Below are positions 31,887-43,553 of a DNA stretch of 64,000 bases, in pieces; position 1 is the first letter of the stretch, and every line of letters starts with the position of its first letter. The notes beneath the pieces are model-generated. The model was given only the letters and a program-made list of their open reading frames with translations. It searched no databases and was not told the DNA's origin. The position numbers were made by a program, and so were the translations under genes. This DNA is from Schistocerca nitens (taxonomy: Eukaryota; Arthropoda; Insecta; Orthoptera; Acrididae), in the NCBI RefSeq assembly GCF_023898315.1, contig NC_064616.1:533219102-533283101 (forward strand), written 5' to 3'.

Positions 31887-33132
31887 CACTATGCGACCAA
31901 AAATATCCAGACACCTGGCTGAAAATGACTTACAAGTTCGTGGCGCCCTCCAACGGCAATGCTATAATTCAGTATGGTGTTTGTCCACCCTTAGCCTTGA
32001 TGACAGCTTCCACTCTCGCAGGCATACGTTCAATCAGGTGCTTGAAGGTTTCTTGGGGAATGGCAGCCCATTCTTCACGGAGTGCTGCACTGAGAGAGGT
32101 ATCGATGTCGGTCGGTGAGGCCTGGCACGACGTCGGCGTTCCAAAAAATCCCAAAGGTGTTCTGTATGATTCGGGTCAGGACTCAGTATAGGCCAGTTCA
32201 TTACAGGGATGTTATTGTCGTGTACCCACTCCGCCACAGACCGTGCATTATGAGCAGGTGCTCGATCGTGTTCAAAGATGCAATTGCCATCCCCGAATTG
32301 CTCTTCAACAGTGGGAAGCAAGAAGGTGCTTAAAACGTCAATATAGGCCTGTGCTGTGATAGTGCCACACAAAGCAGCAAGGGGTGCAAGCCCCTCCATG
32401 GAAAACACGAGCACACCATAACACCACCGGCTCCGAATTTTACTGTTGGCACTACACACGCTGGCAGATGACCCTCACCGGCGGGCATTCGCCATACCTA
32501 GACCCTTCCATCGGATCGCCACATTGTGTACCGTGATTTGTCACACACCACAACGTTTTCCCACTGTTCAATCGTCCAATGTTTATGCTCCTTACACCAA
32601 GCGAGGCGTCGTTTGGCATTTACCGGTGTAATTTGTGGCTTATGAGCAGCCGCATGACGATGAAATCCAGTTGTTCTGACCTCCCGCCTAACTGTCATAG
32701 TACTTACAGTGGATCCTGATGGAGTTTGGAATTCCTATGTGTTGGTCTGGATAGATGTCTGCCTATTACACATTACGACCCTCTTCAACTTAACGGTGGT
32801 CTGTGCCAGTCAAGAGACGAGGTTTGCCTGTACGCTTTTGTGCTCTGTGTGTCCCTTCACGTTTCCACTTCAGTATCACATCGGAAACAGTGGACCTAGG
32901 ATGTTTAGGAGTGTGGAAATCTCGAGTACAGACGTATGACACAAGTGACACCCAATCATTTGACCATATTCGAAGTCCGTGAGTTCCACAGAGCGCACCA
33001 TTCTGTTCTCTCTGTCTAATGACTACTGTTGTCGTTGATATGGAGTACTTGGCAGTAGGTGGCAGCACAATGCAACTAATATAAAAGAACGTATGTTTTT
33101 GGGGGTGTCCGGATACTTTCGATCATATAGTG
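31887..33132 (-). mobile_element. Inner Tc1-like element with TA duplication and terminal repeats
   Basis: TA duplications lie at 31885-31886 and 33133-33134. The terminal repeats are CACTATGCGACCAAAAATAT at the left, and at the right the complement CACTATATGATCGAAAGTAT. At 1,246 bp it is near full length for a Tc1 element. It sits inside an older Tc1-like element, and the transposase is on the minus strand. Confidence 0.85.
32000..33070 (-). pseudogene. Tc1 transposase, decayed
   Basis: The minus-strand frame at 32034-32459 holds the catalytic core. [20 protein letters not shown] is followed by FGDGNCIFEHDRAPAHNARS, with the second catalytic Asp in EHDRAPAH, and PDPNHTEHLWDFLERRRRAR, with the third acid Glu in TEHLW. 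The stretch at 32498-32698 (KPQITPVNAKRRLAWCKEHK) and the region near 32800-33060 supply the N-terminal half in other frames. Frame changes between the parts mean no full-length protein is made. Confidence 0.7.
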
Positions 33133-33134
33133 TA

Positions 33135-33440
33135 TGTAGCTTATGAGGAGCTGCTCGATCATTGTACCTCATTCTATTTCAATCGCTACGCATATTCACT
33201 GTGCTATCTGGACTGTTGGTAGCACTCTGAAGAGCAGGAGTGAATCTCTCCGCTCGTCCGTCAGTACATGAAGTCCGCCTGGTCTTGTTTCAGCTGTGGT
33301 TGTTCCTTCGCGTTTCCACTTCACAATCACATCGCTATCGCTAACAGTCGACCTGGGTAGCTTTAGATGGGTTCAAATACCCTGATGTGAATGTGACATC
33401 CATTGACTAATCCTAGTTCGAATTCGCTTGAAAAGTTTCT
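33135..33440 (-). mobile_element. Outer Tc1-like element, right part
   Basis: Continuation of the element at 31185-31884 beyond the inner insertion. GCGTTTCCACTTCACAATCACATCG (about 33309) corresponds to the N-terminal helix-turn-helix region, compare GTTTCCACTTCAGTATCACA in the inner copy. The two elements are therefore related Tc1 families. The outer right terminus is not clear. Confidence 0.55.
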
Positions 33441-33712
33441 AATATCTTCTCGTAATCAGATTAAGTGTTAGTCTGAGTTTATCAGTTGTGTTGCAGAAGA
33501 ATAGAATCAAAATGCAACGACCATCTCAGAGAAATCAGATCTTCCAACAGAGATTTACAACGTACTGTTGGATACTACTTACTGTTACAGTCAGCTGCAG
33601 TTTACAGGGGTGCATGGAGGTATATCGGCACTGACCTGTCTGTCAGTACTGTGTCCTTGAAAGAAAGCCGCACTTCAGCAAGCTGTCAGATTCAACTGAC
33701 CTTACCTCTAGT
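33441..33712. other. No recognised feature
   Basis: A 136-codon plus-strand frame begins at 33486 but shows no domain and overlaps the Tc1 start, so it is not called. Confidence 0.45.
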
Positions 33713-34815
33713 GCAGTTACGCGAAGGTGACAAAAGTCCTGGGATACCTATTAACGTCGTATCGGACCTCGTTATGCCCGGCGTGATGCAGCAACTCGAC
33801 GTGGCACGGACTCAAGTCGTTGGAAGTTTCCTGAGGAATATCAGAGCCATGCTGCCTCTGCAACCGTCCGTAATTGCAGAAGTGTTGCCGGTGTAGGACT
33901 TGTGCACGAACTGATCCTCAGATTATGTCCCATAAATGTTCGATGGGATTCATGTCGGGCGATATGGGTGGTCAAAACATTCGCTAGAACTGCCCAGTTG
34001 CGTACAGTTGTAGCCCAGTGACTCGGTGCATTGCCATCCATAAGAAAATCTATTGTTGTTTGGGAACATGATGTCCATGAATGGCGGCGGATGGTTTCCA
34101 AGTAGCCGAATATCCAGAGGACTCTGTACATTCCATGTAACTACAACCCGCACCATTATGCAGCCACCACCAGGTTGTACAGTGCCTTGTTGACAATTTG
34201 GGTCCATGGCTTCGTGGGTCTGCATCACACTCGAATTCTACGATCAGTTAATACAAGCGTAGGAGAGGCGCTGCAGGCGATGTCGTGCTGTTAGCAAAGG
34301 CACTCGCGTCGGTCGTCTGCTACCAAAGCCAATTAACGCAAAATCTCGCCATATTTTCCTAACGGGTACGTTCGCCTTACGTCACACACAGATTTTTTGT
34401 GGTTATTTCACGCAGTGTTCCTTATCTGCTAACAGTCACAACTCTACGCACACGACGCTGCTCTCGTTCATTAAGTGAAGGCCGTTCACCACTGTGTTGT
34501 CCGTGGTGAGACGTGATACCTGAACTTTCGTACTCTCGACACACTCTTGGAACTGTGGATTTCGGAAGATTGAGTTACCTAGAGATTTTCGAAATGGAAA
34601 GATCCATGTTTCTAGCTCCAACTACCATTCTTCCTTCAAGGCCTGTCAGTTCACGTCGTGCCGCCATAATTACGTGAGAAACATTTTCACATGAATCAAT
34701 TCAGTACAAATTAGAGCTCCGCCCACGCACTGCGCTTTTATACCTTGTGTGTCCGATACTACCGCCATCTGTATATGAGCTTATCGCTATCCCATGACTT
34801 TTGTCACCTCAGCGT
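33713..34815 (-). mobile_element. Tc1-like element, second copy of the 12421 family
   Basis: The left end reads GCGAAGGTGACAAAAGTCCT. The right end reads ATCCCATGACTTTTGTCACC, the complementary terminus. Minus-strand pieces match the 12421-13612 copy: FSYGWQCTESLGYNCTQLG-type sequence at the second catalytic site and HESHRTFMGHNLRISS near the third. The same N-terminal region is readable near 34250-34400. All are frame-broken. It abuts the Gypsy element at about 34850. Confidence 0.75.
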
Positions 34816-34849
34816 ATTAGTACGCTGCGCTCCAATCCATTAATTCAGT

Positions 34850-35760
34850 CTAGTTACTTTTTCAAGACAAATCCTGTGGTGCCTTGTTTGGCGGTGTCGT
34901 AGGCAAACGTCACGTAAGGTAGCACCTCATCCCAGTTGCTCTGCTCAACATAGACGAACATTCAGAGCATGTCGGCCAAGGTCTTATTAAGGCGTTCAGT
35001 AATCCCGTTAGTTTGCGGATGGTAGGCAGTCGTCATGTGATGAGTAATGTTGCACCGATTGTTTATCTCTATCACAAGATTCTATTGAAAAGCTTTCCCT
35101 CGATCCATAATTAACGACCTTGGGGCACCGTGTTTTAATACAATGTCTTCTACGATGAATTTGGCTACCTCGGATGCTTCGGCGGTTTTCACGGCTTTTG
35201 TAATGGCATAGCGAGTCCGATATTCAGTGCAAACAATAATCCATCTATTGCCACTAGCACACGTTGGAAATCGTCCGAGGAGGTCAATCCCAACACGCTG
35301 GAAAGGCTCTTCGGCTGGTGTAATTGGTATGAGTCAGCCAGGTGGTTTCTGAGGAACTGCCTTTCTCCTCTGGCACTCTCGACAGTGGGACACATAGTGA
35401 TGGACACTTCTAAATAAACCTGGCCAGAGAAATCTCTTACGGATCCTATCGTATGTCTTAATAAATACTAAATGTCAGTCTTCAGGTGTGTCATGGAATT
35501 TCTGTAGAACATCTAAGCGCATGTGTTTAGGAATCACTGGTAGCCACCTCTTTCCAAAGGGATCAAAGATTTTCTTGCAAAGTAATCCATTAACTACCTT
35601 AAATTGTCCTTTCACATCCTCTGACCGATTTAAGGCAAGCATAATTTGAGATATCTTGGCGTCCTTCTTTTGCTCAGTAGAGAGATCCTGGAGTGCAGCG
35701 AGACAGTCACTATCTTCATCAAAGTCTTGTTGGTATTGCACAGGATTTCTTGAGAGACAG
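34850..35760 (-). pseudogene. Gypsy integrase remnant, 3'-truncated
   Basis: An upstream frame reads LAALQDLSTEQKKDAKISQI and then GKRWLPVIPKHMRLDVLQKF. The zinc-binding part follows with HDTPED, stop, HLVFIKTYDRIRKRFLWPGL and HHYVSHCRECQRRK (His-His-Cys-Cys). The core has EPFQRVGIDLLGRFPT (first Asp), SLIMDRGKAFQ (second Asp) and GITERLNKTLADML (catalytic Glu). It ends at about 34850. Integrase would insert element DNA. Stops and the truncation make it inactive. Confidence 0.7.
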
Positions 35761-36960
35761 TCGGCATCTTCGTGTTTTCTTCCACTTTTCTACACTATGG
35801 TAATGACATACTCTTGAAGACGTAGTGCCCACCTGGCGAGTCGTCCTGTTGGATCATTAAGACCTATCAACCAACAAAGGAAATGATGGTCCGTAACAGC
35901 TGTGAATGGCCTTCCATGGAGATACTATCGAAATCTGCAGATGGCCCAGATCACAGCAAGACATTCTCTTTCTGTAGTTGAGTAGTTTCTCTCGGCTTTT
36001 GTATGTGTCCTAGAAGCATAGGCTATAACCTTCCCTTTTCCATCCTAAATTTGCACTAGAACAGCACCGATCCCATACCCGCTGGGATCTGTGTGTAGTT
36101 CAGCAGGTGCTCTCTCATCATACAGACCAAGTACAGGGTCAGTCGTCAGAACTTTTCGCAACACATCGAAAGAATCCTGTTGAGCACCACCCTAGATAAA
36201 TTTAGCATCAGCTTTTAACAACCCTTGGAGTGGCCTGGCTTTGATCAAAAAGGCCTTGATAAAACGACGGTAATAAGAACATAATCCGAGGAAGCTTCTC
36301 ACATCTGTGATACTCTTAGGAATAGGAAATTCCGTTATAGATCTCACCTTTTCTGGGTCTGGCCGCACACCTTCGTTTGACACAAGGTGTCCCAGTATTT
36401 TGATATCTTCTGCTCCAAAGAGTCATTTTCTTGGATTAAGTTTCAGTCCGCGTTGTTGGAGACACTTAAGAACAGACCTCAGTCTTTTTATATGTTCATC
36501 AAATGTCTCTGAGAACACTATAATGTCATCTAAATAACCAAGACACATCGTCCGCTTCAGGTGCCTTAGAAGATTATCCATCATCCGTTCAAAAGTTGCT
36601 GGTGCATTACACAAACCAAACGGCATTACCTTAAACTCATACAGGCCCTCAGGGGTGACAAATGCAGTTTTCTCACGACCAGCCTCATCTACTCCGATTT
36701 GCCAGTATCCCGAGTACATGTTCATGGTTGAGAAAAACTTGGCCCCCTTCAGACAATCTAGTGATCGTCAATTCATGGAAGAGGGTAAACGTCCTTTTTA
36801 GTTATCTTATTAAGCTTCCTGTAATCAACACAAAAGCGCCAACTGCCATCCTTCTACCTGACGAGGACCACTGGTGATGACCATGGGCTCTGCGAAGGCT
36901 GAATGACGTCATTCTTCATAATTTTCTCTACCCCGATATGAAGTATTCGACGTTCCGTTG
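35760..36960 (-). pseudogene. Gypsy reverse transcriptase and RNase H remnant
   Basis: The frame at 36423-36725 reads MNMYSGYWQIGVDEAGREKT and then FGLCNAPATFERMMDNLL and the active site MCLGYLDDIIVFSETF (YLDD near 36535). Next, at 36192-36383, GLCSYYRRFIKAFLIKARPL is the thumb/connection. RNase H begins near 36110 with LHTDPSGYGIGAVLVQ and continues to [11 protein letters not shown]. These are standard Ty3/Gypsy blocks. The parts lie in different frames or are separated by stops. Confidence 0.75.
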
Positions 36961-37830
36961 CTGACACACGGTATGCTCTCTGGCTTATTGGCTGATGGCC
37001 TGCAGTGCAAATCAGGTGCTTCACCGTCGATTTGTCTAATTTGCTCTTCACTTATGAACTGAAGCATTCAGAGAACTCTTAAAGAATGGCAAGTAGCTTC
37101 TTCTGCTGTTCCTTAGTAAGATCTGGTGACAGTCGAGCTAGAAGTTTTTGTGTCGTGGCGGTAGCGTTAAATTCGCCCACAGACTCGGAATGGGAGGTTT
37201 CTATGACGCTCAGCTGTTCTTCAATTAATGGCTCAGCGTTTGCTACGCACATGTGTCTTGGATGGATCTGCGATTCTCGGCGTCAGTTACCAATCTATAA
37301 TTCACCGAATCCGTTCTTGAACGAGACGACAGAGGCTGGGATTGCCAAGTTATTCTTCAGTGGTATGCTTCTCTTACATTCCACTACAAGATCCACGGGT
37401 TGATGCATGGAATGACACGTGACAGTTACCTTTCTAGTGCTGACAGCAGGAATTATCACTTCATCCAGCACCCATAGTCTTCACACACTCGGATGCGCGT
37501 CTTCCTGTCCATAGTATCTCGTCTCGTCTAGCATAATCTCTGAGCGACCACAATCTGTAATTGCCTGATAAGCTTTCAAAAAGTCCCATGCTAGAATGAC
37601 GTCGTGACTACACTCTTGTTAGACAATGAATTCTAAGGGCTGTGTATGGCGACTTATACCCACACGAATGGTACATCTTCCTGTAGTTTTGGAATATGTC
37701 CCGTTAGCCACCTTCAGCAGAGATGTTTTGCTGTCGACAAATACGGTTTTCTGCAACTGGCGACGGTACTTCTCCGACATGATTGAATATGATGATCCAG
37801 AGTCCACAAGAGCTTAGGCTGGACGGCCAT
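36854..37830 (-). pseudogene. Gypsy protease and N-terminal reverse-transcriptase remnant
   Basis: The protease frame at 37619-37807 contains VDSGSSYSIMSEKYRRQL, a retropepsin-type DSGSS active site with Thr replaced by Ser, then KTSLLKVANGTYSKTTGRC. The connecting region has further short frames and stops. The start of the polymerase region is at 36854-37051: STVKHLICTAGHQPISQRAY and then SQSPWSSPVVLVR, before the VDYR block. Confidence 0.7.
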
Positions 37831-38098
37831 CCATGAGGATACCGACGTAGCTTCGTATAATTTCTGGTAGTGATCGACGGTGGAGGATTTTTCTCTTCGG
37901 CGGCGTCACCTCCAAGGAAGGTCGTACACTTTCGTTTTCCAGGTTGCGGTGGCTAGGTAATCGGCTGGAGCTTCGAAACGGCGATGTAGACCTTGATCGG
38001 CGTGTTGGGGAGCGTCCTCTCCAGCGGCTAGCTTGCTGCGGTGGTGACCTACGTCGGCCTGCACCCACATCTTATTGTTCATCTTCGTCGTCCCGGAG

Positions 38099-39419
38099 TT
38101 AGCGTCGGCTAAGATAGGTCTGCTGTCTTCTGGCGCGGGCGTCATCAAATATCCGCTGCCTTTCTCGACAATAGCGCACCACATGTACTGATCGTCCACA
38201 GTGGAAACATACTGGTTGGTTATCCTGGGTCCTCCAGACGTCAGTCTTCCTCGGTGCCCAAACAGGTTCTTCATGCGGTATTGTAGGAACATAGCTCCGC
38301 CTGGGTGTCGACTTTTTCAGCGTTTTAAAGGGAAATGAAGGACGAAAGACTGGGTTCAATGTCTGTTCCACTACCTCCCTTATGACCTCTCGAAGCGTCT
38401 CGGTTTTTTGCTCGCCGTGCAATCCAAGTGACTTCTGAACTTCATCTCTCACTATCTGACGAAGAACACTCGTGAAATCAGTTGCTTCCTCTATCACAGA
38501 CATCGGTACGACGTTTGGAAGCCGTTCAAACTTCTTGCCTGTAATTCTTTTTTGATGCATTGTCGCGATATACTGGCACCATTTTATGAAGTCATCTGCT
38601 GTCTAAACCTCCTTCAGGAGTAGGGCTTGATACATGTACTCAGCAACACCCTTCATGAGATGTGCAACCTTATCTTCCTTCTTCATTCTAGGATCCACTA
38701 TTTTATACAGCTCCAAGACGTCTTGAATGTACGATGCTGTAGTTTAACCTGGACGCTGTTGCCTGCAGTTTAATTTATCTTCAGCCTTGCACTTCTGCCA
38801 TTGTGTGTCGCCGAAATACTTGCGCAGTTCCGCCTGGAATACTTTCGAGTTTGTGAATTTCTCCTCGTTGTTCTCATACCATTGCTTGGCAATGCCCTCC
38901 AAGTAGAAAAATACGTTAGCCAAACACACGTTGTCATCCCATTTGTTGGCGGCGGCTGTGGCCGAACGATTCTAGGCGCTTCGTTCCGGAACCGCGCTGC
39001 TGCTACGGTCGCACGGTCGCAGGTTCGAATCCTGCTTGGGCATGGATGTGTGTGACGTCCTTAGGTTAGTTAGGTTTAAGTAGTTCTAAGTCTATGGGAC
39101 TGATGACCTCACATGTTATATGCAATAGTGCTTGGAGTAATTTGAATTCACCCCATTTGTTAAATTTGGCTACACGCTCATATACCTTCAGCATGTTGTT
39201 TGGAACTTGGCCATCGTCTCCAAAGAACACGAAAGGATGTCTCATGTGGTGGCACACAGTTGCTGTTATCGTAACGTCCTCTTCTTCTTCTGTCTCCGAT
39301 AGCTTGCGATATGTTGAATATGGCTCGAACTCGGGTTTCTCGCCACGTAAACGGCGGCTCTGTCGTGGCCTGATGGGAGCCTCTGTGTCGTCGATAATGT
39401 GCGCTATCACAAGTTCCAA
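38099..39419 (-). pseudogene. Gypsy gag remnant with zinc knuckle, interrupted by a SINE
   Basis: It begins near MELVIAHIIDDTEAPIRPRQ and runs to VYERVAKFNKWG, where the SINE (38948-39151) intervenes. It resumes with NVFFYLEGIAKQWYENNEEK, a capsid-like segment, then MHQKRITGKKFERLPNVVPM. A CCHC knuckle CFHCGRSVHVVRYC lies near 38190. Gag would form the particle. Stops and the SINE break the frame. Confidence 0.7.
38948..39151 (+). mobile_element. SINE, tRNA-Leu-like family, inside Gypsy gag
   Basis: A perfect 10-bp target duplication CCCATTTGTT lies at 38938-38947 and 39152-39161. The head reads GCGGCTGTGGCCGAACGATT (A box) and contains CGCAGGTTCGAATCCTGC (B box). The body reads GTCCTTAGGTTAGTTAGG and the tail AGTGCTTGGAGTAATTTGAA. 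It inserted after the Gypsy element. Confidence 0.9.
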
Positions 39420-39439
39420 TATCCAGCGCCTCCATCAGA

Positions 39440-39660
39440 ATAATGTCAGATAGAAGAAGATATAATTAGATGAATGACGAACACTAACTTCACTCAACGA
39501 AGGTTTATTCAGCACTTGCACATACAAGAGCGCAGAGCGAACTGCCTCCGGCCAGAACACATACAGTATATATACAAGTACAGAACATTCCAATACAATG
39601 ATTCTTAACATTTATGGATACTTCTAGAATGTAGTCGAACTGAATATAGAGATTAAAATC
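39440..39660 (-). other. Candidate Gypsy 5' LTR or leader
   Basis: Between gag and the next element lies a block with AACGAAGGTTTATTCAGCAC, CATACAGTATATATACAAGT (TATA-like) and TTAACATTTATGGATACTTC. It lies where a minus-strand 5' LTR and leader should be. I could not find a matching second LTR because the 3' end is missing, so this is a guess from position. Confidence 0.35.
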
Positions 39661-40950
39661 GTACAGGCCAATATAGTTTTGAACTCACGACCCTCCAGGC
39701 AACAGTTTAGTATCATAAACTACACCACAGAGCTACTCAGCTTCCCTGCGACAATATTTTCACAGTCTGGGGAGAAAGTTGGGGATCGAAATTTCATGAG
39801 AGGGTCCTGCGGCAGCAAGAACTGCCTTTGTTTTAATAAGTGCCAACTCAATTCGTGTATCATATCCGGGCCACTCTCTTCCTTATTTCGCGATAATAGA
39901 AAACAAGCTGACCTTCTTTGAACTTTTTCGATATCCTCCATCAACCCTATCTGATGCTGATCCCATACCGCACAGCAGTACACTAGAATAGGGCGGACAA
40001 GCGTAGTAAAAGCGGTGTGTTTAGTAGATCTGTTGCACTTTCTTAGTGTTCTGCTAATAAATCGCAGTCTTTGGTTTACTATCCCAACAACATTATCTGT
40101 CTGAGCGTTCCAATTTAAGACATTCCTAATTTCAATCCTTAAGTGTTTAGCTGAGATTACAGCCCTGAGATTTGTGTGATTTACTGTGCAACCGATATTT
40201 AGAGGATTCCTTATAGTACTCACTTGGATGCATTCACACTTTCCATTATTTGGGGTCAACTGCCACTTTTTGCACTATACCAATATCTTGTCTAAATCAT
40301 TTTGTAATTCGTTCTGATCATCTGATGACTGTTCAAGACTGTAAGTAATGGCGTCATCTGCAAACAATTGAAGAGAGCTGCTCAGATTGTCTCGTAAATA
40401 ATTTATGTTGATCAGAAACGGCAGAGTGCCTTTAAGAGTCCGTTCCATCAATTGATCTTCCTGACAGGAAATCAAGAATCCAGTCACACAACTGAGACCA
40501 TGGCCCCTAGGCACGCAATTTGATTAGAAGTTGCTTGCATGGAACGGCGTTAAAAGCCTTGTGCTAATCTAAAAATGTGGAATCAATTTGAGGTCCCCTG
40601 TCGATAGAATTTATTACTTCGTGAGAATTAAGAACTAGTTGTACTTCAGAAGAACGATATTTTCTGAATCAGTGTTGGCTATTTGTCACTAAATCATTTT
40701 CTTCGAGGTAATTCATAACATTCGAGTGCAATATATATTCCAAGATCCTACTGCAATTCGACGTTAGCGAAATATTCTTATTTACTTTCTTGTATATTAG
40801 TGTCACTTTTGCAACTTGACAGTCTTTGGGTACAGATCTTTCTACGAGTTAGCGGTTGTATATGACTGCTAAGCGTGGAGCTATTGTATCGGCATACTCT
40901 GAAAGGAACCTGACTGGTATACAGCCTGGACGGGACGTACGCTGTTTCGC
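39661..40950 (-). mobile_element. CR1/L2-like reverse transcriptase fragment
   Basis: A 5'-truncated copy of a CR1/L2-like family on the minus strand. The coding remnants at 40275-40514 and 39720-40259 are in the right order. Upstream sequence (40560-40900) holds earlier reverse-transcriptase blocks in broken frames. The left edge abuts the candidate Gypsy leader. No target duplication was identified. Confidence 0.6.
39720..40514 (-). pseudogene. CR1/L2-like reverse transcriptase, active-site to C-terminal part
   Basis: The frame ending at 40275 contains SLQLFADDAITYSLEQ, with a FADD polymerase active site. A short deletion seems to have removed part of the preceding block. The frame at 39720-40259 continues with MTPNNGKCECIQVSTIRNPL, then NWNAQTDNVVGIVNQRLRFI and TTLVRPILVYCCAVWDQHQI, the usual tail of the enzyme. 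A frame break lies between the two parts. Confidence 0.7.
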
Positions 40951-41039
40951 TACACCGAGGAGACCTTACCCTTTACAGTTAATATTATATCATACATTTA
41001 ATTAGCTTAGAGACCACATGTAAACAAAGATTCGTAGTA

Positions 41040-41290
41040 CTTTTTGGGTTTCTGTACCTAAATCGGTAAGAACGGAACCCTTATATCATCACATTGGTGT
41101 CCGTGTGTCTGTCTGTCCGTCCCATTGTAAAGACAATTTTTTTTTCAGGAACGGGTAAATGTGTATTACATACTAAGGTGTACAGTCCCTTGGCGCTGTG
41201 AAACATTTACGTCCTAAGCCAATGGATATGGAATAGTATAGATCAACTACGTATACACATGTCTAGCGGTAAAGCTGATCACCGAAATGC
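41040..41290 (+). repeat. Dispersed repeat, first copy
   Basis: It includes ATCGGTAAGAACGGAACCCT, a GTCTGTCTGTCCGTCC run and TTTTTTTTTCAGGAACGGGT. The segment at 43120-43362 has the same order: ACCGGTAAAAACGGAACCCT, then TACCCAGCCC and ACCTCCAGAACGGGT. I do not recognise the element. Confidence 0.45.
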
Positions 41291-41369
41291 TGTCTAATGC
41301 CAAGACCTGCCCCATCTCATGGAGCCACAGTAAATTATTATTATTATTATTTTTGCTGTTACTATGAAC

Positions 41370-41835
41370 ACTGATGAAAAAAACAGCAACACCAAAAAAC
41401 GATTAATGTAGAATAATGAGTTTTCGGGAATACATTTGTCTATGTAATATATGTAACTGATTAACACTGTGAGGCCACAGGTTAATGTATGCCAGGGATA
41501 AGGCAATGCAATATATGATTCAAATGGCTCTGAGCACTATGGGACTTAACTTCTGAGGTCATCAGTCCCCTAGAACTTAGAACTACTTAAACCTAACTAA
41601 CCTATGGACATCACACACATCCATGCCCGAGGCAGGATTCGAACCTGCGACCGTAGCGGTCGCGCGGTTCCAGACTGCAGCGCCTTTAACCGCACGGCCA
41701 CTTCGGCCGGCTGCAGCATATGAGATGCTGGTACTTTAATAACCGGTGTAACCGCCAGAATGTAGAAAGAAGGCATACAAACGTGCATGCATTGTATTTC
41801 ACAGGTGCCGGATGTCAGTATCTGGGATGTACAGT
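41370..41835 (+). mobile_element. Tc1-like terminal fragment, interrupted by a SINE
   Basis: AACAGCAACACCAAAAAACG resembles the terminal repeat of a Tc1-like family. Sequence after the SINE (GTAACCGCCAGAATGTAG, then CAGGTGCCGGATGTCAGT) is what I remember as its continuation. A short remnant without coding. Confidence 0.4.
41519..41711 (-). mobile_element. SINE, tRNA-Leu-like family
   Basis: Near-perfect target duplications TGCAATATATGA (41507-41518) and TGCAGCATATGA (41712-41723) differ at two bases. The minus-strand head has the GCGGTT-type A box and the B box complement AGGATTCGAACCTGCGA. Confidence 0.85.
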
Positions 41836-43119
41836 CGTGGACAAAACGAGCGAGACCCCTCGCCTTTTCGTTATGCTGATCCGCACGGCTTTAAAGTCTG
41901 CTACACAGCATAACAGGCAAGGCGACGAAGTGCTACCAACATACTATGCGCAGGCGTGAAATTGACAAACTATCTGAACTTTTTTAGACTGTATTCCATA
42001 ATTTGTAAGACTATATTAATGCTGATTAGTGTGTTAAATACAACACGTAAATATAAGACAGAACTGAAAGAACAAACGCTAATTGGTATGAACTGGACAA
42101 ATAAAAATGAATTTCAACTTATCGAGATGACTTAACTGTTTCAGTAAGACAAAGAAACCCAGATCGTTACGAAGTAGCAAAATATTATCCGCATTCGGCC
42201 GCGAAACGGTCTGTGTCAACGTTCAGACCAGTCATACTGGATTACCGTTGCTGACCTACCATGAAAGTGTGCAAATTTAGCAATGCGTGAAGATTCATAA
42301 CGAAATTCAGTTAAAAATCATTCAGTGCCACGCTTAAGTCAATTCCATTATTGACAGAAGCGGAAAAAGTAGGCAGTAACATGTATGAAATTCTACAAGA
42401 GTGTCATATTGACATGCACAGGGCGCCAGTACAGAATAAAGGTAGCGATAAAACGTATTGGGTGCGCGAGAATTTCTTAAAATTGCTTTACTGATATTCT
42501 ACCTGCCTCCATAGAGATTAGAACCGAAAACAAACCAGACCTTCCTTTCACTATGCTAGCAGACAACCTAGGCAAACAGCCCTCTATTATTACCCCAGAC
42601 ATGAACAAGCAGGCAATTTCGAAATGAAAATCTGCAGTTTCTGTTGCATAGAGCTTTCTGGACTCAAAAACATGAATTTTCTTCCTTTATGTCACCGCTT
42701 ATGTGACAATCATTCAGGATGTTTATCGAAATAACAAATTACTGTTATTAGAGAGTAAATTTTGTAGGATAATTCTGCACCACCCCAGGAAATAAACGGC
42801 TACATAGCTGCCAAACGTATTCTGCATTGTTTCGAATTCTCCACTAGACTCGCCACAGCCAGAAAACGTTCATTAGCAGAAGTGTTTCTTAAGCTAGCTA
42901 GCAATGAGAATGTTCGTACTTCTAAAACGCGGTGGCATTAATACTGGGATGTGAATTACCACGTGTATAGGCAAATACATTCTATTTGCATTCCTGTAAA
43001 CGTGATTTGGATCGAAAACGTAGCTACGACTAATATGCTTATGTATCGACAGCAACTAGAACATTTCGAATAAAGAGTAGCGGGTGTTATTTATGCGGCC
43101 CTCATCTTCAGTGTTTTCG
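41836..43119. other. No recognised feature
   Basis: AT-rich sequence between the two dispersed-repeat copies. GTCGTGGACAAAACGAGCG at about 41834 could be a mariner-type terminal repeat, but no partner was found. Confidence 0.45.
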
Positions 43120-43362
43120 TTGTTAGGATTTCGTCACCTAAACCGGTAAAAACGGAACCCTACTAGTCTCACTTTCTTGACCGTCTATCGGTCTACCCAG
43201 CCCTTAAAACCCGTTTACCTCCAGAACGGGTGGACATAATAAGCGGAAATGTATCGCACTTCTTGCTGTAACCGGTCCCATGCTGGTGTAAAAAAGTGAG
43301 CTTCTATGTCAACGCAATCAAAAGATACGACGGTTTATGTAAAGAAAATTTACGCGAAAGGT
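43120..43362 (+). repeat. Dispersed repeat, second copy
   Basis: Same order of motifs as at 41040-41290, in the same orientation (see that entry). It abuts a decayed SINE. Confidence 0.45.
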
Positions 43363-43365
43363 CAA

Positions 43366-43553
43366 AAAATGGCTTCAAGAACTATGCGACCTAACTGCTT
43401 AGGTCATCAGCCCCTAGACCTAGAACTACTTAAACTTAGCTAGCCTAAGGGCATCACAGACATCTATGCCCGAGGTAGAATTCCAACCTGCGACTGAAGC
43501 AGCCGTGCGGTTCGTCACTGAAGCGCCTGGAACCGCTCGGCCACCGCAACGCG
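43366..43553 (-). mobile_element. SINE, old diverged tRNA-Leu-like copy
   Basis: GACCTAACTGCTTAGGTCAT, CTAGAACTACTTAAACTTAG and the head GGAACCGCTCGGCCACCGCAA follow the SINE order with many substitutions. The B-box complement is decayed (GAATTCCAACCTGCGA). Confidence 0.7.

Larger units (their letters stand above)
34850..39660 (-). mobile_element. Decayed Ty3/Gypsy LTR retrotransposon
   Basis: Minus-strand gag, protease, reverse transcriptase, RNase H and integrase remnants lie in the Ty3/Gypsy order (integrase last). The integrase end is cut off at about 34850, next to a Tc1 element, and no 3' LTR is visible. A candidate 5' LTR or leader lies upstream of gag at about 39440-39660. A SINE at 38948-39151 interrupts gag. 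Many in-frame stops show long inactivity. Confidence 0.75.

Noticed and set aside
33486..33896. 136-codon protein-coding gene
   Set aside because: No domain is recognisable, it runs into a Tc1 terminus, and there is no support for an exon.
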